DNA of 64,000 nucleotides, from positions 1 through 64,000 of the forward strand of contig NZ_FMUX01000021.1 in the NCBI RefSeq assembly GCF_900101345.1. Reading direction: 5' to 3'. A program made the translations under genes and the position numbers. Every line of letters begins with the position of its first letter. Position 1 is the first letter of the stretch. Positions 1-7,879 of this stretch are shown here, piece after piece. Below the pieces are notes generated by a model. The model saw only the letters and a program-made list of their open reading frames with translations, was not told the origin of the DNA and did not search any database. The DNA comes from Desulfoluna spongiiphila (GTDB lineage Bacteria; Desulfobacterota; Desulfobacteria; Desulfobacterales; Desulfolunaceae).

Positions 1-95
1 GCGAAAGCGAGTACAACCGAGGAGCCGGATGAGGGAAAACTTCACGTCCGGATCTGTGTGGGGGGTATTGGGCAACCGGTATTCCTACCACGACT
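1..95 (+). mobile_element. Group II intron, 3' end (domains V and VI)
   Basis: Bases 22-55 form a 34-nt domain V: the catalytic AGC region at the 5' side, a GAAA tetraloop, the two-base CG bulge on the 3' side and a closing CCGGA/TCCGG stem. Bases 61-95 fold as domain VI, with a TATTGG/CCGGTA stem capped by GCAA and a CCTACC segment that would carry the bulged branch-point A. The rest of the intron, including any reverse transcriptase, lies upstream of the window. The exact 3' splice site, about 92-95, is inferred. Confidence 0.8.
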
Positions 96-114
96 GTATG
101 AAAGAATGTATGAT

Positions 115-870
115 ATGAAAATTACGAAGGAAATGACACATTCAGCCTATACAACTGCAAAGGAAGTATATGCAGGGAGAATGGCGCATAGCAGAGCCTT
201 AGATTATCTCAAAAACGATTGCGGAATGAATCGTGGATCAGCTAATGACTACATTCAAGGCTTCAAGAAAATGATGGAAGGTGAAAAGTATACACGTACT
301 TTTAATACCGATGCAACAGATTACTACTTAACAAATATTTTTAAAGATTATGGTTTAGGTGCGTTAAGAAATGCATTACAAGCTGCTACTGCTCACGTTG
401 AATATTATGAGGGTTTAGGCCGTGGTAACTTGAATTCGATAAGAGGTGTTATAAAATCGCACAAGACATTTCTTCAAATAGACGGAAAGATATATCCTGA
501 TGAGGTCGATAAACCAGAACTGTTATTGGAGGGTCAGAAGAAAAAAGTATTTGTCAATGCTTATGAACGAAATCACAAGGCACGATCCCAATGTATTGAA
601 CATTATGGAACATCGTGCTCGGTATGCGGAATAAATTTTAGTGAAGTGTATGGGAAGTTGGGAGAGGGATTTATCCATGTTCACCACTTGCTTCCTGTTG
701 CTCAATTAGAAAAGCAGTATGAAGTAGATCCAATAGCTGATCTTCGCCCGGTATGCCCTAATTGCCACGCAATGATTCATCGTGGAAATTTGCCTTTATC
801 AATTGATGAGCTAAAGAAAATAGTACATAACAATTCGCTTCCAGCCGAAGCTCGTTTCTCGCTCGGCTGA
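115..870 (+). CDS. HNH endonuclease in an integron-type cassette
   Basis: A 251-residue protein. Its C-terminal third is an HNH nuclease with zinc-binding cysteine pairs: C168/C171 (CSVCG), H190-H191 in HVHHLLPV, and C214/C217 followed by H218 and H222 (CPNCHAMIH). HNH enzymes cut DNA with one metal ion. The N-terminal 140 residues are helical with no recognised domain and may bind DNA. The reading frame runs upstream into the intron tail, so I start at the ATG at 115; ATG 106 is equally in frame. The stop codon lies inside the downstream attC stem, as in some integron cassettes. The biological target is unknown; a defence or restriction role is only inferred from the cassette setting. Confidence 0.8.
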   Translation: MKITKEMTHSAYTTAKEVYAGRMAHSRALDYLKNDCGMNRGSANDYIQGFKKMMEGEKYTRTFNTDATDYYLTNIFKDYGLGALRNALQAATAHVEYYEGLGRGNLNSIRGVIKSHKTFLQIDGKIYPDEVDKPELLLEGQKKKVFVNAYERNHKARSQCIEHYGTSCSVCGINFSEVYGKLGEGFIHVHHLLPVAQLEKQYEVDPIADLRPVCPNCHAMIHRGNLPLSIDELKKIVHNNSLPAEARFSLG

Positions 871-884
871 AGCGAACGTTAGGC
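825..884 (+). other. attC recombination site 1 (cassette boundary)
   Basis: The left core ACATAAC (825-831) and right core GTTAGGC (878-884) enclose a near-perfect stem. TTCGCTTCCAGCCGA (834-848) pairs with TCGGCTGAAGCGAA (863-876), with one extra C on the left arm that matches the extrahelical base of genuine attC hairpins. The loop is 14 nt. The HNH gene stops within the right arm and the next gene starts 16 nt after the right core. Confidence 0.8.
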
Positions 885-900
885 CATTTAGGAGAGGGCT

Positions 901-1995
901 ATGGATATATATCGTTTTATAATTCGGGGTTATCCCGCATCAACTCACCCACAATTTCACGAGTGGCAAAAAGCAACGCTGGTCCTTCTTATTTCTGCGT
1001 CCGATCCTTATTCAGCGGAGCAAAAATCTTTGCTTGAGTTGGAGAAACGTAAATGGGCTCCCGAGTCGTATGAACTTAAGGATATCCTCATTGAAGAACG
1101 AGTAAGGGAAGAAGGTGGAGTTGTTCTAAATGCCTATGTAGAGGCCGGAAATAGAGGGGTATACTGGCATGAACGTCTTGATGATTTAGCTATGACCCAA
1201 AAAGGAAGTGAAGTATGGGGTACTGGGCCAAAGCTAAATGAGGACTTTATAGATTCACTAATCATCGACAGCGGTGGGCATCGTGTTACTCGTGAGGAAG
1301 CAGGTAACTTTAAAGAAAAGAACGCTGATTATGTATTAGGAACTTACATCCTAGAGCTTAAGCAGTTTGAACAAGAAGGTCTTGAGGTTTCGACTCGCCA
1401 AGAAAAGATTTCCCAAATCTTTGATAGCAATTTATCTAGTGGCCCAGCACAGCAGATTGACCCATATCAGCTCAACGAAAGTGACTTTCAAGAGTATTGG
1501 AACGTGGTTGGTATCCCTGTTCAGAAAAGAATTAAGGCTGCATCAAAACAAGTTAAATCAACAATAAAAAGACTTGGAGAAGAAAATTATACTGGTGGTG
1601 TGATTCTTCTAAATACGGGGTATTTGACAATACCTCATGAATTGCTTGTATCAATGGCAGAAAGATATGCCAAGAAGGACACTAGTTCAATTTCTGATGT
1701 TATCGTTATAAGCTCGTGGACGATGACAAATGGATTCGATACAGTTGTTAATTATGGTTTTCATCCTCACGAACCAAGTAGCTTAGATATAGTAAAATTA
1801 CGAGATACGTTTTGGAGTACTATAAATAGAATGATGACTCAAATGATAACAGGTGAGCTTGATGTTTCATCTGGTATGCAGGAGCCTATGTCTCCAACTC
1901 ATTTTAAGATAGATGACGAAACCTTTACTTTTGGAGTTCCGCAGCTTGAGTCAAGTCTTCGTAAAAAGAAAAAAAGGCCTAACAATACAAATTAA
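901..1995 (+). CDS. Cassette-encoded protein of unknown function, candidate PD-(D/E)XK nuclease
   Basis: A 364-residue soluble protein that I cannot assign to a named family. Residues around 140-155 contain an Asp followed by a strand ending in I-L-E-L-K, then a polar helix rich in E, Q and R. This layout resembles the D...ExK active site of restriction-like nucleases, but only structure comparison would settle it. The C-terminus is a basic tail (KKKKRP). GGAGAGG 5-11 nt before the ATG is a good ribosome site. Both flanks are attC-like sites (825-884 and 1990-2051), so the gene is a complete cassette. Base composition is AT-rich like its cassette neighbours. Confidence 0.7.
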   Translation: MDIYRFIIRGYPASTHPQFHEWQKATLVLLISASDPYSAEQKSLLELEKRKWAPESYELKDILIEERVREEGGVVLNAYVEAGNRGVYWHERLDDLAMTQKGSEVWGTGPKLNEDFIDSLIIDSGGHRVTREEAGNFKEKNADYVLGTYILELKQFEQEGLEVSTRQEKISQIFDSNLSSGPAQQIDPYQLNESDFQEYWNVVGIPVQKRIKAASKQVKSTIKRLGEENYTGGVILLNTGYLTIPHELLVSMAERYAKKDTSSISDVIVISSWTMTNGFDTVVNYGFHPHEPSSLDIVKLRDTFWSTINRMMTQMITGELDVSSGMQEPMSPTHFKIDDETFTFGVPQLESSLRKKKKRPNNTN

Positions 1996-2051
1996 CCTGA
2001 ACGGTAAACTCGCTGGCGTTCCGTTAGCGTTGATTATTTGCGGCGTTAGAA
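1990..2051 (+). other. attC-like site 2 (cassette boundary)
   Basis: The left core AATTAAC (1990-1996) overlaps the stop codon of the preceding gene. The right core GTTAGAA (2045-2051) matches the integron consensus GTTRRRY. The two arms pair imperfectly, for example TAAACTCGCT with AGCGTTGATTA, around an 11-nt loop. The pairing is weaker than in site 1, but position and core sequences fit the end of a cassette. Confidence 0.6.
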
Positions 2052-2085
2052 ACTTAATCAATATACGTACGTTTAAGGAGATGAA

Positions 2086-3030
2086 ATGTTAGTCTGTGAC
2101 AAATGCGGTGCAGGAATTAACGAAGGAGCAAAATTTTGTTCTCAATGTGGTGATCCTGTGACAGAAGCAGATCGAGTTATGTCACCTATTCAACAAGATC
2201 ATACTGCAAATGTTGAAATAACATTTGGGCAAAGTTCATCTTCAAATTTTGATAAAGCCATTCAAATTTGTAAAAATCTTCCTTCGTATGTTGTTTCGGG
2301 AGAAGGTAAACAAACTAAATACAAAATTTCATTACCTATAACAGAGGTTGATTTACTTATTAATCTCTATGATTTGGTTGGCTCTTGGAAATCCTCTCAA
2401 ATGCTCATTGCTGGGCAACCAGCCTCAAAGAAGGATCTCACATATCATGGGGTGGGCTGCTATCGTAACAGACAAAAAGCCTATAAACCTGACCAATATT
2501 GCTTTGGAGAAAGAGATTATGAAGCTAATATTTGGGGGTGTAAAAAGCTCAATATGCCAATAAGCCAATGGGGTGGTGGCTGGCTTGATTATGGCAAATT
2601 CGATAATTCTGGAAAGTGGCATTTTGACAAAAATAGAATCAAACATGATCTTGAAATTGCGATCAATGATTACGGTCTATGCCCTGTCCTAAACAGGCAA
2701 TCTGTTTTTGAAACGTTAGAAAAACTTCCAGACAGCATAAACCCAAAAAAAGACCCAAAATGGGATTACCGAACATCATATGAAAAAGTAAAAGGTGAAT
2801 ACCAAGATATTGCTGTTGGTATTAAGCCAATAATTCAAAAAATAAATGGGTATGTAATTGGAAGCTACAGACCAACATGGCATCTTGAAGAAGATTCCAA
2901 CGATTTGAATGAAATTACTTCTACTAAAGAAAAGAAAAGAACCAAAATAACAAAACCAAAGAAAAAAAGTAAAATCATCTGGTGGGTTATTGGTCTTCTG
3001 ATTTTGTTCTATTTTTTAGGAAAATCCTAA
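2086..3030 (+). CDS. Zinc-ribbon protein with C-terminal membrane anchor (cassette 3)
   Basis: A 314-residue protein. Residues 4-21 are a rubredoxin-like zinc ribbon (CDKCG...FCSQCG). A middle region (about 100-160) carries further cysteines in GVGCY, QYCFG and WGCKK and many aromatics. A lysine-rich stretch precedes one C-terminal membrane helix (about 294-312), so the protein is probably tail-anchored with its bulk in the cytoplasm. AAGGAG lies 5 nt before the ATG. It follows an attC right core and is followed by a half attC, so it looks like the last cassette of the array. The family is not recognised; the zinc-ribbon and anchor assignments come directly from the sequence. Confidence 0.75.
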   Translation: MLVCDKCGAGINEGAKFCSQCGDPVTEADRVMSPIQQDHTANVEITFGQSSSSNFDKAIQICKNLPSYVVSGEGKQTKYKISLPITEVDLLINLYDLVGSWKSSQMLIAGQPASKKDLTYHGVGCYRNRQKAYKPDQYCFGERDYEANIWGCKKLNMPISQWGGGWLDYGKFDNSGKWHFDKNRIKHDLEIAINDYGLCPVLNRQSVFETLEKLPDSINPKKDPKWDYRTSYEKVKGEYQDIAVGIKPIIQKINGYVIGSYRPTWHLEEDSNDLNEITSTKEKKRTKITKPKKKSKIIWWVIGLLILFYFLGKS

Positions 3031-3034
3031 ATCG

Positions 3035-3088
3035 TTTCTAACAAGTCGATTTAAAGGACCGCTCAGTCCCCTCGCTTCGTTCGTGTGT
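3035..3088 (+). other. Half attC site (left arm only)
   Basis: TTTCTAAC (3035-3042) followed by AAGTCGATTTAAAGGACCGC and a CCCCTCGCTTCG stretch is the classic left half of an attC hairpin. No GTTRRRY core or complementary AATCG arm follows. The array appears to have been cut here and joined to unrelated sequence. Confidence 0.6.
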
Positions 3089-3594
3089 CATCAACGAGGG
3101 ACAAGGGTGACAGGCTCTATACCTCTTATATTGAATTAATAATGTAACCATTTTATTTGAGTAATGCTATGACGAATAATCGTATTTTTCATTGTTGGAT
3201 GGATGTCAAATTACCGTGGAATATTTGTTCATAAAACTCATGGTGGTGATTCATTTGACAAAGAATAAGGGTTTGGGCCTGAAATTTTTAATTATTTAGC
3301 ATAAAATGGAAAAATGTATAGGAATGTCCACCCGGGTTTATCTCATAAGACTATAAAAGACGAAAGGGGATAGGTATGTAAATTTGACTAAATTTAATTG
3401 TATATAATTTTTATGTGTTAGGCTATCCATGAGGCGATTTGCAAAGTAAACAGGGGACAGGCTTTTTATGCTGGACCTCTCATACCCATCTGTGAGATAG
3501 TTCTCCAAATCAATATCACTCCGTAATCATATCAAAATCGACTCATCAAAATCAAAGCCACATCAAATTCTGTAAGACCGGGAAGGAGGGTGCT
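3089..3594. other. AT-rich intergenic stretch, no gene seen
   Basis: About 500 bases between the broken attC and the transposase gene. No open frame with a ribosome site is visible. It holds two copies of a GACAGGC-type motif (GGGTGACAGGCTC near 3107 and GGGGACAGGC near 3453), discussed as REP-like partners of the neighbouring transposase. Confidence 0.5.
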
Positions 3595-4521
3595 ATGCCG
3601 CGAGTTCCCCGTATGGTCGTGACGGATCCAGGCCAAAAGGCCGCTTATCATGTGATCAGCCGCACCGCGTTGGACGGCCTTCCGTTCGGCAAGGTTGAAA
3701 AGGACGAGCTGGTTCGCATCATTCAGACATTTTCATCGGTTTATTGTGTGGATGTCCTGGGGTTTGCCATCATGGGAAATCACTTTCACCTGCTGGTTGA
3801 GGTGAGTTCTTGCGACATGATTTCCGATGACGAGGTGCGTCGGCGGTTTCAGGTCCTTTATGGTGAAGAGGCGGTGTTTCCCGAAGGGCGGTTGAAGGAA
3901 TATCGGGAGCGGTTTTGCAGCCTTTCTGCCTATGTGAAGGACATCAAGCAGCGGTTCTCCTGCTTTTTTAATAAACGCAAAAAGCGAAAAGGGACTCTCT
4001 GGGGAGAGCGCTTTAAGAGCGTGATTGTTGAGCAGGGAAAAACCTTGATCCACTGTCTTGCCTACATCGATCTGAATGCGGTGAGGGCCGGTATCGTCAA
4101 ACGGCCGGAGGACTATCGCTGGTGCTCCATTGGATATCATATACAGACCGGCAATAAGGATGGCTTTCTCTCGTCGGACCTGGGGACTCCTGACTTCGGT
4201 GTTGACGATGACTCAACGCAGATCAGGACCTACAGGGAGTATCTCTATCATGCCGGAGCCATCGAGAAGAGGGGAAAGGCGCGGATATCCAAAAGGGTTC
4301 TGGATGAAGAGACGGTGCGAGGGTTCGAGATGAATCGCGTCAGACGCCTTCGATACAGGTCCCGGTATTTTACGGATTCGGGGATTATTGGGTCCAGGGC
4401 ATTTGTCGAAACCCGCTACGAAACGTTTAAAGACCGGTTCCAGACGACGCGGGAAAAGATCCCGCAGCGTGTCAATGGAATTGAAGGGATGTATTCTCTA
4501 AAGCGACTGACCGAGGCTTGA
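3595..4521 (+). CDS. REP-associated tyrosine transposase-like protein (Y1/HUH family)
   Basis: A 308-residue IS200-like Y1 transposase of the RAYT group, domesticated single-copy enzymes that bind and nick REP hairpins. The metal-binding HUH motif is H63-F-H65 within GNHFHLLVE. The family hallmark segment RKGTLWGERFKSV follows at 131-143, and the C-terminal LAYIDLNAVRAGIV block is intact. In the segment IKQRFSCFFNKR (117-128), where these enzymes normally carry the nucleophilic tyrosine, I see only phenylalanines, so activity is doubtful. A strong ribosome site (GGAAGGAGG) precedes the ATG. GC content rises sharply compared with the cassettes. GGGGACAGGC motifs nearby are plausible substrates. 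Confidence 0.88.
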   Translation: MPRVPRMVVTDPGQKAAYHVISRTALDGLPFGKVEKDELVRIIQTFSSVYCVDVLGFAIMGNHFHLLVEVSSCDMISDDEVRRRFQVLYGEEAVFPEGRLKEYRERFCSLSAYVKDIKQRFSCFFNKRKKRKGTLWGERFKSVIVEQGKTLIHCLAYIDLNAVRAGIVKRPEDYRWCSIGYHIQTGNKDGFLSSDLGTPDFGVDDDSTQIRTYREYLYHAGAIEKRGKARISKRVLDEETVRGFEMNRVRRLRYRSRYFTDSGIIGSRAFVETRYETFKDRFQTTREKIPQRVNGIEGMYSLKRLTEA

Positions 4522-4565
4522 GCGTAAGCATTGAGGGACGTGCAGGCGTTCATTCGGGATGGGCC

Positions 4566-4847
4566 TTAGTTCGGATAATCGCTTCTCAGAGGCGGATTTT
4601 TCCACACGGCCTGACGGGTGGTGGGAAACGCCTGCGTTGTGGCGGGATTCAACAGGCGCTGGCCCGATTCTCCTGTGTAGTACGCTCGGGGGGACCCTGA
4701 AACATCCTGATGGGAACAAGGAGCCCACTGCAGGGCCTTTTCCGGTGTGTTGTGAAGGATTTGATCGTTGGGGTCGGCAACCACTATCGCAGTGGCCAGG
4801 AGGATGCCGAAGAGTGGAAGTACTGTTTTGATAGCTGGGCGAATCAT
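4566..4847 (-). CDS. Possible small exported protein
   Basis: A 93-residue frame starting MIRPAIKTVLPLFG, with a plausible signal peptide ending near VVADP and a short polar mature part. An AAAGG lies about 13 nt upstream of this start; an in-frame ATG 30 nt further upstream (4877) is the alternative. Nothing in it matches a family I know, and competing frames on the other strand are open, so it may not be a gene. It is convergent with the transposase gene. Confidence 0.3.
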   Translation of the reverse strand: MIRPAIKTVLPLFGILLATAIVVADPNDQILHNTPEKALQWAPCSHQDVSGSPRAYYTGESGQRLLNPATTQAFPTTRQAVWKNPPLRSDYPN

Positions 4848-5157
4848 TTCGTGAGTTATACCTTTGAGGATCATCACATCAGTGTCAAAGCCGAGACAGT
4901 GACGGTGTGTTGAATGATGGTTGATTGTGTCTGAAAAACAGGCAGAAACCTTATACGTAAAAGCGGCGTTTTACAAGGATACGGTTTGCTGAGACAGTGT
5001 TTGGCAAAAGTAGAAATGCAAAAAAAAACTTAGAAAACAGGTTTGTGCTAAGTGAGTAAGCCTGACCTCATTAGTCTGCGCGGTTTTAAATTTCATCTCA
5101 GGGTACATCAAATGGAATAAGTTTTCAGGTTTACAAACAATAGCTTGGAGGTTGATT

Positions 5158-5505
5158 ATGAAAAAATGGTATGATGAAGAATATGAATGGGAAATTGAGG
5201 TGACAGGGTTTCTTCGAGGTGATCAAACAGAGGGATATTGCCGAAACGGTGAGGAAATTGGAGATAAGTACAGCTGCACATATGGCTGTCCAGTAAATAA
5301 GGATGGTCAGGGTATCTGCTCCAAAGTAATGATGATGATGTTTCCAGCCATGGAGGCGGTCAGAAGTGGTGGGAATTTAGAGAATATCGGTGGGAGTGGC
5401 AAATATAACAAAGACATTGTATGCCCGGACGGTTGCGTTATGTTTAGGATGACTGCAAAGAAACTTGGACATGAGAATTTTTTTAAGGGAAAGTTTTTCA
5501 GTTAG
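5158..5505 (+). CDS. TIGR04076 family protein
   Basis: A 115-residue cytoplasmic protein matching the TIGR04076 pattern: an early YC, a central GQGICSKVM block, FPAMEAVRSGGNL, and a late CPDGCVMFRM. The family is widespread in anaerobes and its function is unknown; conserved cysteines suggest metal or redox chemistry. TTGGAGG lies 7 nt before the chosen ATG. A TTG start two codons earlier is possible but poorly spaced. It stands alone between a long gap and a GGGGGACAGGCTC repeat motif. Confidence 0.75.
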   Translation: MKKWYDEEYEWEIEVTGFLRGDQTEGYCRNGEEIGDKYSCTYGCPVNKDGQGICSKVMMMMFPAMEAVRSGGNLENIGGSGKYNKDIVCPDGCVMFRMTAKKLGHENFFKGKFFS

Positions 5506-5647
5506 TTTAAATTTTTGTTGTGTTCAGCTTGTGGATAAGATCAAGTATATAACTTCTTGCCAGAAGCAGGGCGCGGGGGACAGGCTCAATTAATTACATG
5601 AGTTGTTCTGGCCCCTATTTATGTATGTGTAATGGAGACATGAAAAG

Positions 5648-6220
5648 TTGTTTAGGAAAGTATTCTTGTGTTTGGCACTATTCGTCTTTTTGCCTCAAGC
5701 TAAATCAGAAGCTATAGATTATCCGCCTCAGCTGAAAGAAATATTTTATAAGACAACTACCCTTGATGGTTCTCTTACCAGGGAAACGCATGACGAGTTT
5801 TGGGAAATTCTGAATCAGTCTCTCACAGAGGCACAAATAGGTCATTACACAACGTATTTGTTGGCAGCTCAAAAATATCAAAAAGAGATATGGGTAAGTG
5901 CAAAATTTTCATATGAAAATGGAAGGATTGTTAAAACCAATAAACTCATCATGCTGCAGGTGGGATTGCCGCTGAAATTCGAGAAGATGATACCGTTCCC
6001 TAAAAAGTCGGCGGAATATATCTCTGAATGGCGCACATACCAACGAAAATTCAAAGAAAGCGTTAAGAAAGCCAATGGGATTCTTGAACTGGCAGCAAGT
6101 CGACCTGATAAAAGACAGAACAGGCTTATAAACTGGGATCAGATCAATAATGCCATTGCACATACTGAGGGTAGTTATTCAAGGCTGGAAAAGCTGCTAA
6201 CAGAAACGTGGCATGATTGA
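5648..6220 (+). CDS. Exported protein of unknown function
   Basis: A 190-residue protein with an N-terminal signal peptide (MFRKVFLCLALFVFLPQAKS, cleavage near KSEA). The mature part is helical and rich in charged residues, with no recognised domain. The start is a TTG, 9 nt after GGAGA. A nearby ATG at 5640 is in another frame and gives no signal peptide. No operon partner is visible. Periplasmic location is inferred from the signal sequence. Confidence 0.6.
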   Translation: MFRKVFLCLALFVFLPQAKSEAIDYPPQLKEIFYKTTTLDGSLTRETHDEFWEILNQSLTEAQIGHYTTYLLAAQKYQKEIWVSAKFSYENGRIVKTNKLIMLQVGLPLKFEKMIPFPKKSAEYISEWRTYQRKFKESVKKANGILELAASRPDKRQNRLINWDQINNAIAHTEGSYSRLEKLLTETWHD

Positions 6221-6543
6221 TAGAGAGACAAGGTCTCAGGCTTACAGCTTCGACAAAACATTTCAAATCCTTTGATTTGAGTGTGTTTTATTTCCCCTCC
6301 TGTTGTCCTTTTACAACCGCACACCCAGCCAGCCCCTTGCAGATTACGTCCAGGGAAGACCACAGGTAACGAGTGAATGAATGCGGTGAGGCCAATCTCC
6401 GGGCTATGAGGCCACCATTCATGCTTGCAGTCTGATGACCTGCCACTGCAACCGTCATTCTATTTCATAGCCCCGGGGACACCGAATTCGTGGGGCTTGT
6501 GGATGGGATTTCCATAATGACAGGAATAATAAGGAAAGGTGTT
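6221..6543. other. Intergenic, no gene seen
   Basis: About 320 bases with short open frames on both strands but no ribosome site, no recognised protein and no strong terminator. AAGGAAAGG at its right end is the ribosome site of the next gene. Confidence 0.4.
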
Positions 6544-6864
6544 ATGAATTTGGATATGGGTAACGTGTTCAAGGAAATGGCAGCTGCTGCTGACAATGCT
6601 CTTCAAGGCGAAGTGGGTTCCCTGGGGGGTGAGATATTAAGCGTACTTAATATGAACAGGGAGTCTCTTTCTGAGTTGGCGGCAGCATACAGCTGTGGTG
6701 ACATTACTGAAGAAGAGTTTGATGTTGAGCTGCAAAGAGAAAAATCGATACTTGAGGCGGAAATGCTCTCTTTGGAAATCGCTCCTAAATCAGCCGTTCA
6801 AAAAGCAATGAATGTGGCAATGGATACGTTAAAGCAGGCCGCAAACAAGGCACGGCCCAACTAA
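6544..6864 (+). CDS. Small helical protein of unknown function
   Basis: A 106-residue, all-helical, acidic cytoplasmic protein starting MNLDMGNVFKEM, with a second half dominated by Glu/Lys/Ala heptad-like spacing. The ATG at 6544 is preceded by AAGGAAAGG; an upstream in-frame start at 6490 lacks one. No family is recognised. It could be a small coiled-coil adaptor, but nothing around it says which partner it would have. Confidence 0.5.
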   Translation: MNLDMGNVFKEMAAAADNALQGEVGSLGGEILSVLNMNRESLSELAAAYSCGDITEEEFDVELQREKSILEAEMLSLEIAPKSAVQKAMNVAMDTLKQAANKARPN

Positions 6865-6983
6865 ACCTGATCTTTCATGTAAAAACAGCCATTCAAAAGG
6901 AAAATGACATGATTTCGGATGGCTGCAATACAAATGTCAACTATTTTGAAACTGCAAAATGTAAATCAGCGTTTGCTGTTTGA

Positions 6984-7112
6984 TTTTCTCACCCTTCGGG
7001 CGAGCCGAGTGCACCCATCTTCTGCGTTATCAGAGCCTTGAGGTAAAACACTACATCTGCAGCTCTGATGCCTTGAATATGGGGGCACTCGACTCGTGAA
7101 ATATCCGGGCTA
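6984..7112 (+). repeat. Structured repeat copy R1 (nested inverted repeats)
   Basis: CGAGCCGAGTGC (7001-7012) pairs with GCACTCGACTCG (7085-7096). Inside, ATCAGAGC (7029-7036) pairs with GCTCTGAT (7062-7069). A diverged copy with the same fold lies at 10581-10707. The rest of the 6865-7280 gap shows no gene; a further hairpin, TTGTGCCG...CGGCACAA, sits near 7160-7190. Confidence 0.6.
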
Positions 7113-7280
7113 ACCTGAGTTACCCTCTGGAACCAGGCTTCTAACCATCATGCTCCCTTGTGCCGGCCAGGCCCGCCGAGCGGCACAAGTGGGCAACGTA
7201 AAACGTTTTCGGAATTTTGTTTACATGTTCCCCGTCGGAGGTATGGCCGGACAGTTTGAAAATTTACTGGGAGGATTGTT

Positions 7281-7640
7281 TTGGACAAGGATATGAAGAT
7301 TCTCATTGTGAATGATTACTTTACAAAGAGACGATTTATCAAGGACTTGTTGCGAGATAATGGCTTTACAAATACATTTGAAGCCGATGATGGGCATACC
7401 GCTTTATCCATGCTGAAAGAGGAGGCATATGATTTCGTTGCTACAACGTGGAATATGCCGATTATGAATGGACTCGAATTTTTCAAAGAGGTTCGTAAGG
7501 TCCCAGACTTAAAGAACCTGCCCGTTTTGATAGTGTTCGAACCGGCAGATAAAGAGCACATGGTTGAAACAACTAAGGCCGGGGCATACGTGCATCTTGT
7601 CGCTCCTTTTACCGCCGGTGCCTTTGGGGTGATTGGTTAA
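7281..7640 (+). CDS. CheY-like pseudo-receiver lacking the phospho-acceptor
   Basis: A 119-residue single receiver domain clearly related to CheY (RRFIKDLLRDNGF, ATTWNMPIMNGLEFFKEVR, KAGAYVHLVAPFTA). The active site has decayed: the first acidic pair is N11-D12, the phospho-acceptor aspartate is T56, the switch threonine is F86, and the conserved lysine before PF is A108. The C-terminal helix is missing because a stop follows PFTAGAFGVIG. TTG is the start, 5 nt after GGGAGGA; ATG 7293 is too far from that site. No chemotaxis genes are nearby. It is either a phosphorylation-independent regulator or a decaying gene. Confidence 0.8.
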   Translation: MDKDMKILIVNDYFTKRRFIKDLLRDNGFTNTFEADDGHTALSMLKEEAYDFVATTWNMPIMNGLEFFKEVRKVPDLKNLPVLIVFEPADKEHMVETTKAGAYVHLVAPFTAGAFGVIG

Positions 7641-7689
7641 GATGGGGATGGGTTGCGTTGCATTTCTCCACAACGCTGTGCCAGCGGAT

Positions 7690-7806
7690 CCGCAAATGAA
7701 TGACATGGCAGAGCAAGTCTTTTGAATAGATGCATCTTTTGAGACATCTGCCTGGGGGGCTCGGAGCAAAGATGGGCGCCCTTGGCGCTTTGTCCATCTT
7801 ACTTTT
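7690..7806 (+). repeat. Structured repeat copy R3 (partial) with hairpin
   Basis: AGTCTTTTGAATAGATGCAT and the following GC-rich part resemble 10665-10700. The hairpin AAGATGG (7769-7775) / CCATCTT (7794-7800) encloses CTTGGCGCTTTG, the same loop as the hairpin at 10759-10790. It sits between the pseudo-receiver and the next gene and may act as a terminator. Confidence 0.5.
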
Positions 7807-7879
7807 GGACCTACCTCAGGCCCTTAAACGGCCTGCAGAAAACAAAGGAAACAAAGGGGACAGGCCCTTGTTTTTGGTA

